Assembly (NCBI GenBank): GCA_027603945.1
Contig: JADIIU010000032.1
Coordinates: forward strand, 1 to 64,000
DNA length: 64,000 nucleotides
Source: Terramyces sp. JEL0728
Lineage: Eukaryota; Chytridiomycota; Chytridiomycetes; Rhizophydiales; Terramycetaceae
Reading direction: 5' to 3'
The translations under genes and the position numbers were made by a program. This document shows positions 63,388 through 64,000 of the stretch, piece by piece. Within the stretch, counting starts at the first letter, position 1, and every line of letters begins with the position of its first letter. The notes below the pieces were generated by a model. The model worked only from the letters and a program-made list of their open reading frames with translations. It did not search any database and was not told the origin of the DNA.

Positions 63388-64000
63388 TCATATATCGAAT
63401 TGCTCATGAAAATCTCTAATCACTTCAGCTTGTTCTTCTTCACTTCCGCCGAAATCGTCAACCATCATCCTGGTAAATAATTTGAAAAACTCTTCAAATG
63501 ATTCCGCTACTTTGTTGATTTTTCTTGCTTCATTTACTATACACACTTTTCCATAGTTTTTGCTTTCAGTATCCACACATATCGCAAATTTCAAATCCCC
63601 GCTGTACAGCTCTTCATCAAAATCCAACTCAATATCCGTCCAAGCTACCTTATTGCTGGCATGGGAATTTGTTAGTGGAAACGTAGGAATTCCAAAATTA
63701 GCAGTGGAGCTTGGTTCTGTATTGAATGTCTGCCAAATATATTCGAATACACCGAGAGGAAATTTGATGTTGCTATCTGGGAATACTCCCTGCAGTTCCT
63801 CTAACGCTGCTTCGATATCATCTGCATCCTGGATGGAATGGATAGTGAATTCTTTTCTAAATTTTTGTTGTAATTCATCAATTAAGGTTTTTAAATGCCC
63901 TCCAACTTGGTTTCTTGTGTTATAATTCATATACCTTTGGCTGGCAACGAATTGCATCCTCTGCATTTTCGGCACTTGCTCTATTCCTTCAAATTTGATC
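63388..64000 (-). CDS. SMI1/KNR4-like (SUKH) protein, 5' end cut by window edge
   Basis: The frame is open to the right edge, giving at least 204 residues; the first ATGs inside (63966, 63957) may be internal. The region IWQTFNTEPSSTANFGIPTF, WTDIELDFDEELYSGDL, KFAICVDTE, YGKVCIVNEARKINKVAESF and EEFFKLF follows the SMI1/KNR4 pattern of a beta sheet ending in an SFEEF helix. In yeast KNR4/SMI1 tunes cell-wall synthesis signalling. The assignment is by pattern only. Confidence 0.45.
   Translation of the reverse strand, partial: IKFEGIEQVPKMQRMQFVASQRYMNYNTRNQVGGHLKTLIDELQQKFRKEFTIHSIQDADDIEAALEELQGVFPDSNIKFPLGVFEYIWQTFNTEPSSTANFGIPTFPLTNSHASNKVAWTDIELDFDEELYSGDLKFAICVDTESKNYGKVCIVNEARKINKVAESFEEFFKLFTRMMVDDFGGSEEEQAEVIRDFHEQFDI

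Noticed and set aside
1..64000. tRNA, rRNA, CRISPR array, transposon or viral genes
   Set aside because: No B-box with a matching A-box and cloverleaf, no rRNA-like stretch, no spaced direct repeats, and no transposase, integrase, reverse transcriptase or capsid-like frame was seen.
1..64000. Frameshifted pseudogenes as the explanation for the broken frames
   Set aside because: The breaks coincide with GT...AG segments of near-constant length carrying a TAAC/TAAT motif in dozens of conserved genes. Random indels would not do that.

Overview
The window is gene-dense nuclear DNA of a fungus, most likely an early-diverging (zoosporic or opisthosporidian-type) lineage. The fungal signs are an MCM1-type MADS factor, a Yap-type bZIP, a Duc1/DUF1769 protein, an AreA-type GATA-associated domain protein, CFEM-like eight-cysteine wall proteins, ERG24 and PEX11. 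The deep-branching signs are families also shared with animals and protists: S28 and M14 peptidases, SARAF, STIMATE, FIGNL1 and RTEL1. I cannot name the species. No rRNA, tRNA, transposon or CRISPR array was seen.

The dominant feature is splicing. By joining reading frames to restore conserved domains I placed 59 introns. 58 of them are 19-24 nt long (27 are exactly 20, 18 are 19) and the other is 41 nt. Nearly all read GT...AG (mostly GTA), with a TAAC/TAAT-like branch motif a few bases before the AG. In every spliced gene the summed exons give an exact multiple of three. One intron in the FIGNL1 gene uses a GC donor. The 41-nt intron in the same gene splits into a 21-nt and a 20-nt unit lying back to back. 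Large genes such as the ankyrin-like, PPR and aspartic protease genes have no introns.

Layout. 1-5.6 kb: LTA-synthase/sulfatase-like membrane enzyme (runs off the left edge), F-BAR/RhoGAP protein, RPL16. 5.8-10.4 kb: Duc1-like protein, membrane-anchored GH26 glycosidase, and three CFEM-like GPI-type proteins. 11-21 kb: MCM1, mitochondrial uL6, citrate carrier, DUF2817 peptidase-like protein, ZIP3/RNF212-type RING protein, SDS22-like LRR protein, PASK/PIM-like kinase. 21.7-32.5 kb: RTEL1 helicase, an N-terminal fragment of the ankyrin-like family, FIGNL1, STIMATE, SARAF, ERG24, PEX11, APH-fold kinase-like protein. 32.6-43.7 kb: secreted aspartic protease, three tandem ankyrin-like paralogues plus a C-terminal remnant of a fourth, and two tandem M14 carboxypeptidases. 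43.7-55 kb: dsRBD, RbfA-like, PPR, WW, ETHE1, SEC22, RING, AreA-type, bZIP, a disordered protein and PLP2. 55-64 kb: two S28 peptidases flanking an LRR protein and an atypical SDR, then a multi-pass membrane protein and an SMI1/KNR4-like protein cut by the right edge.

Themes. Secreted or surface-bound digestion is prominent: an aspartic protease, two M14 and two S28 peptidases, GH26 and CFEM-like proteins, several with GPI-type or transmembrane C-termini. That suits a heterotroph feeding at its surface on a host or substrate. ZIP3-like, FIGNL1 and RTEL1 proteins point to meiotic or homologous recombination. Housekeeping genes sit very close together, some divergent pairs only 16-38 bp apart, and several stop codons run straight into AATAAA-like signals.
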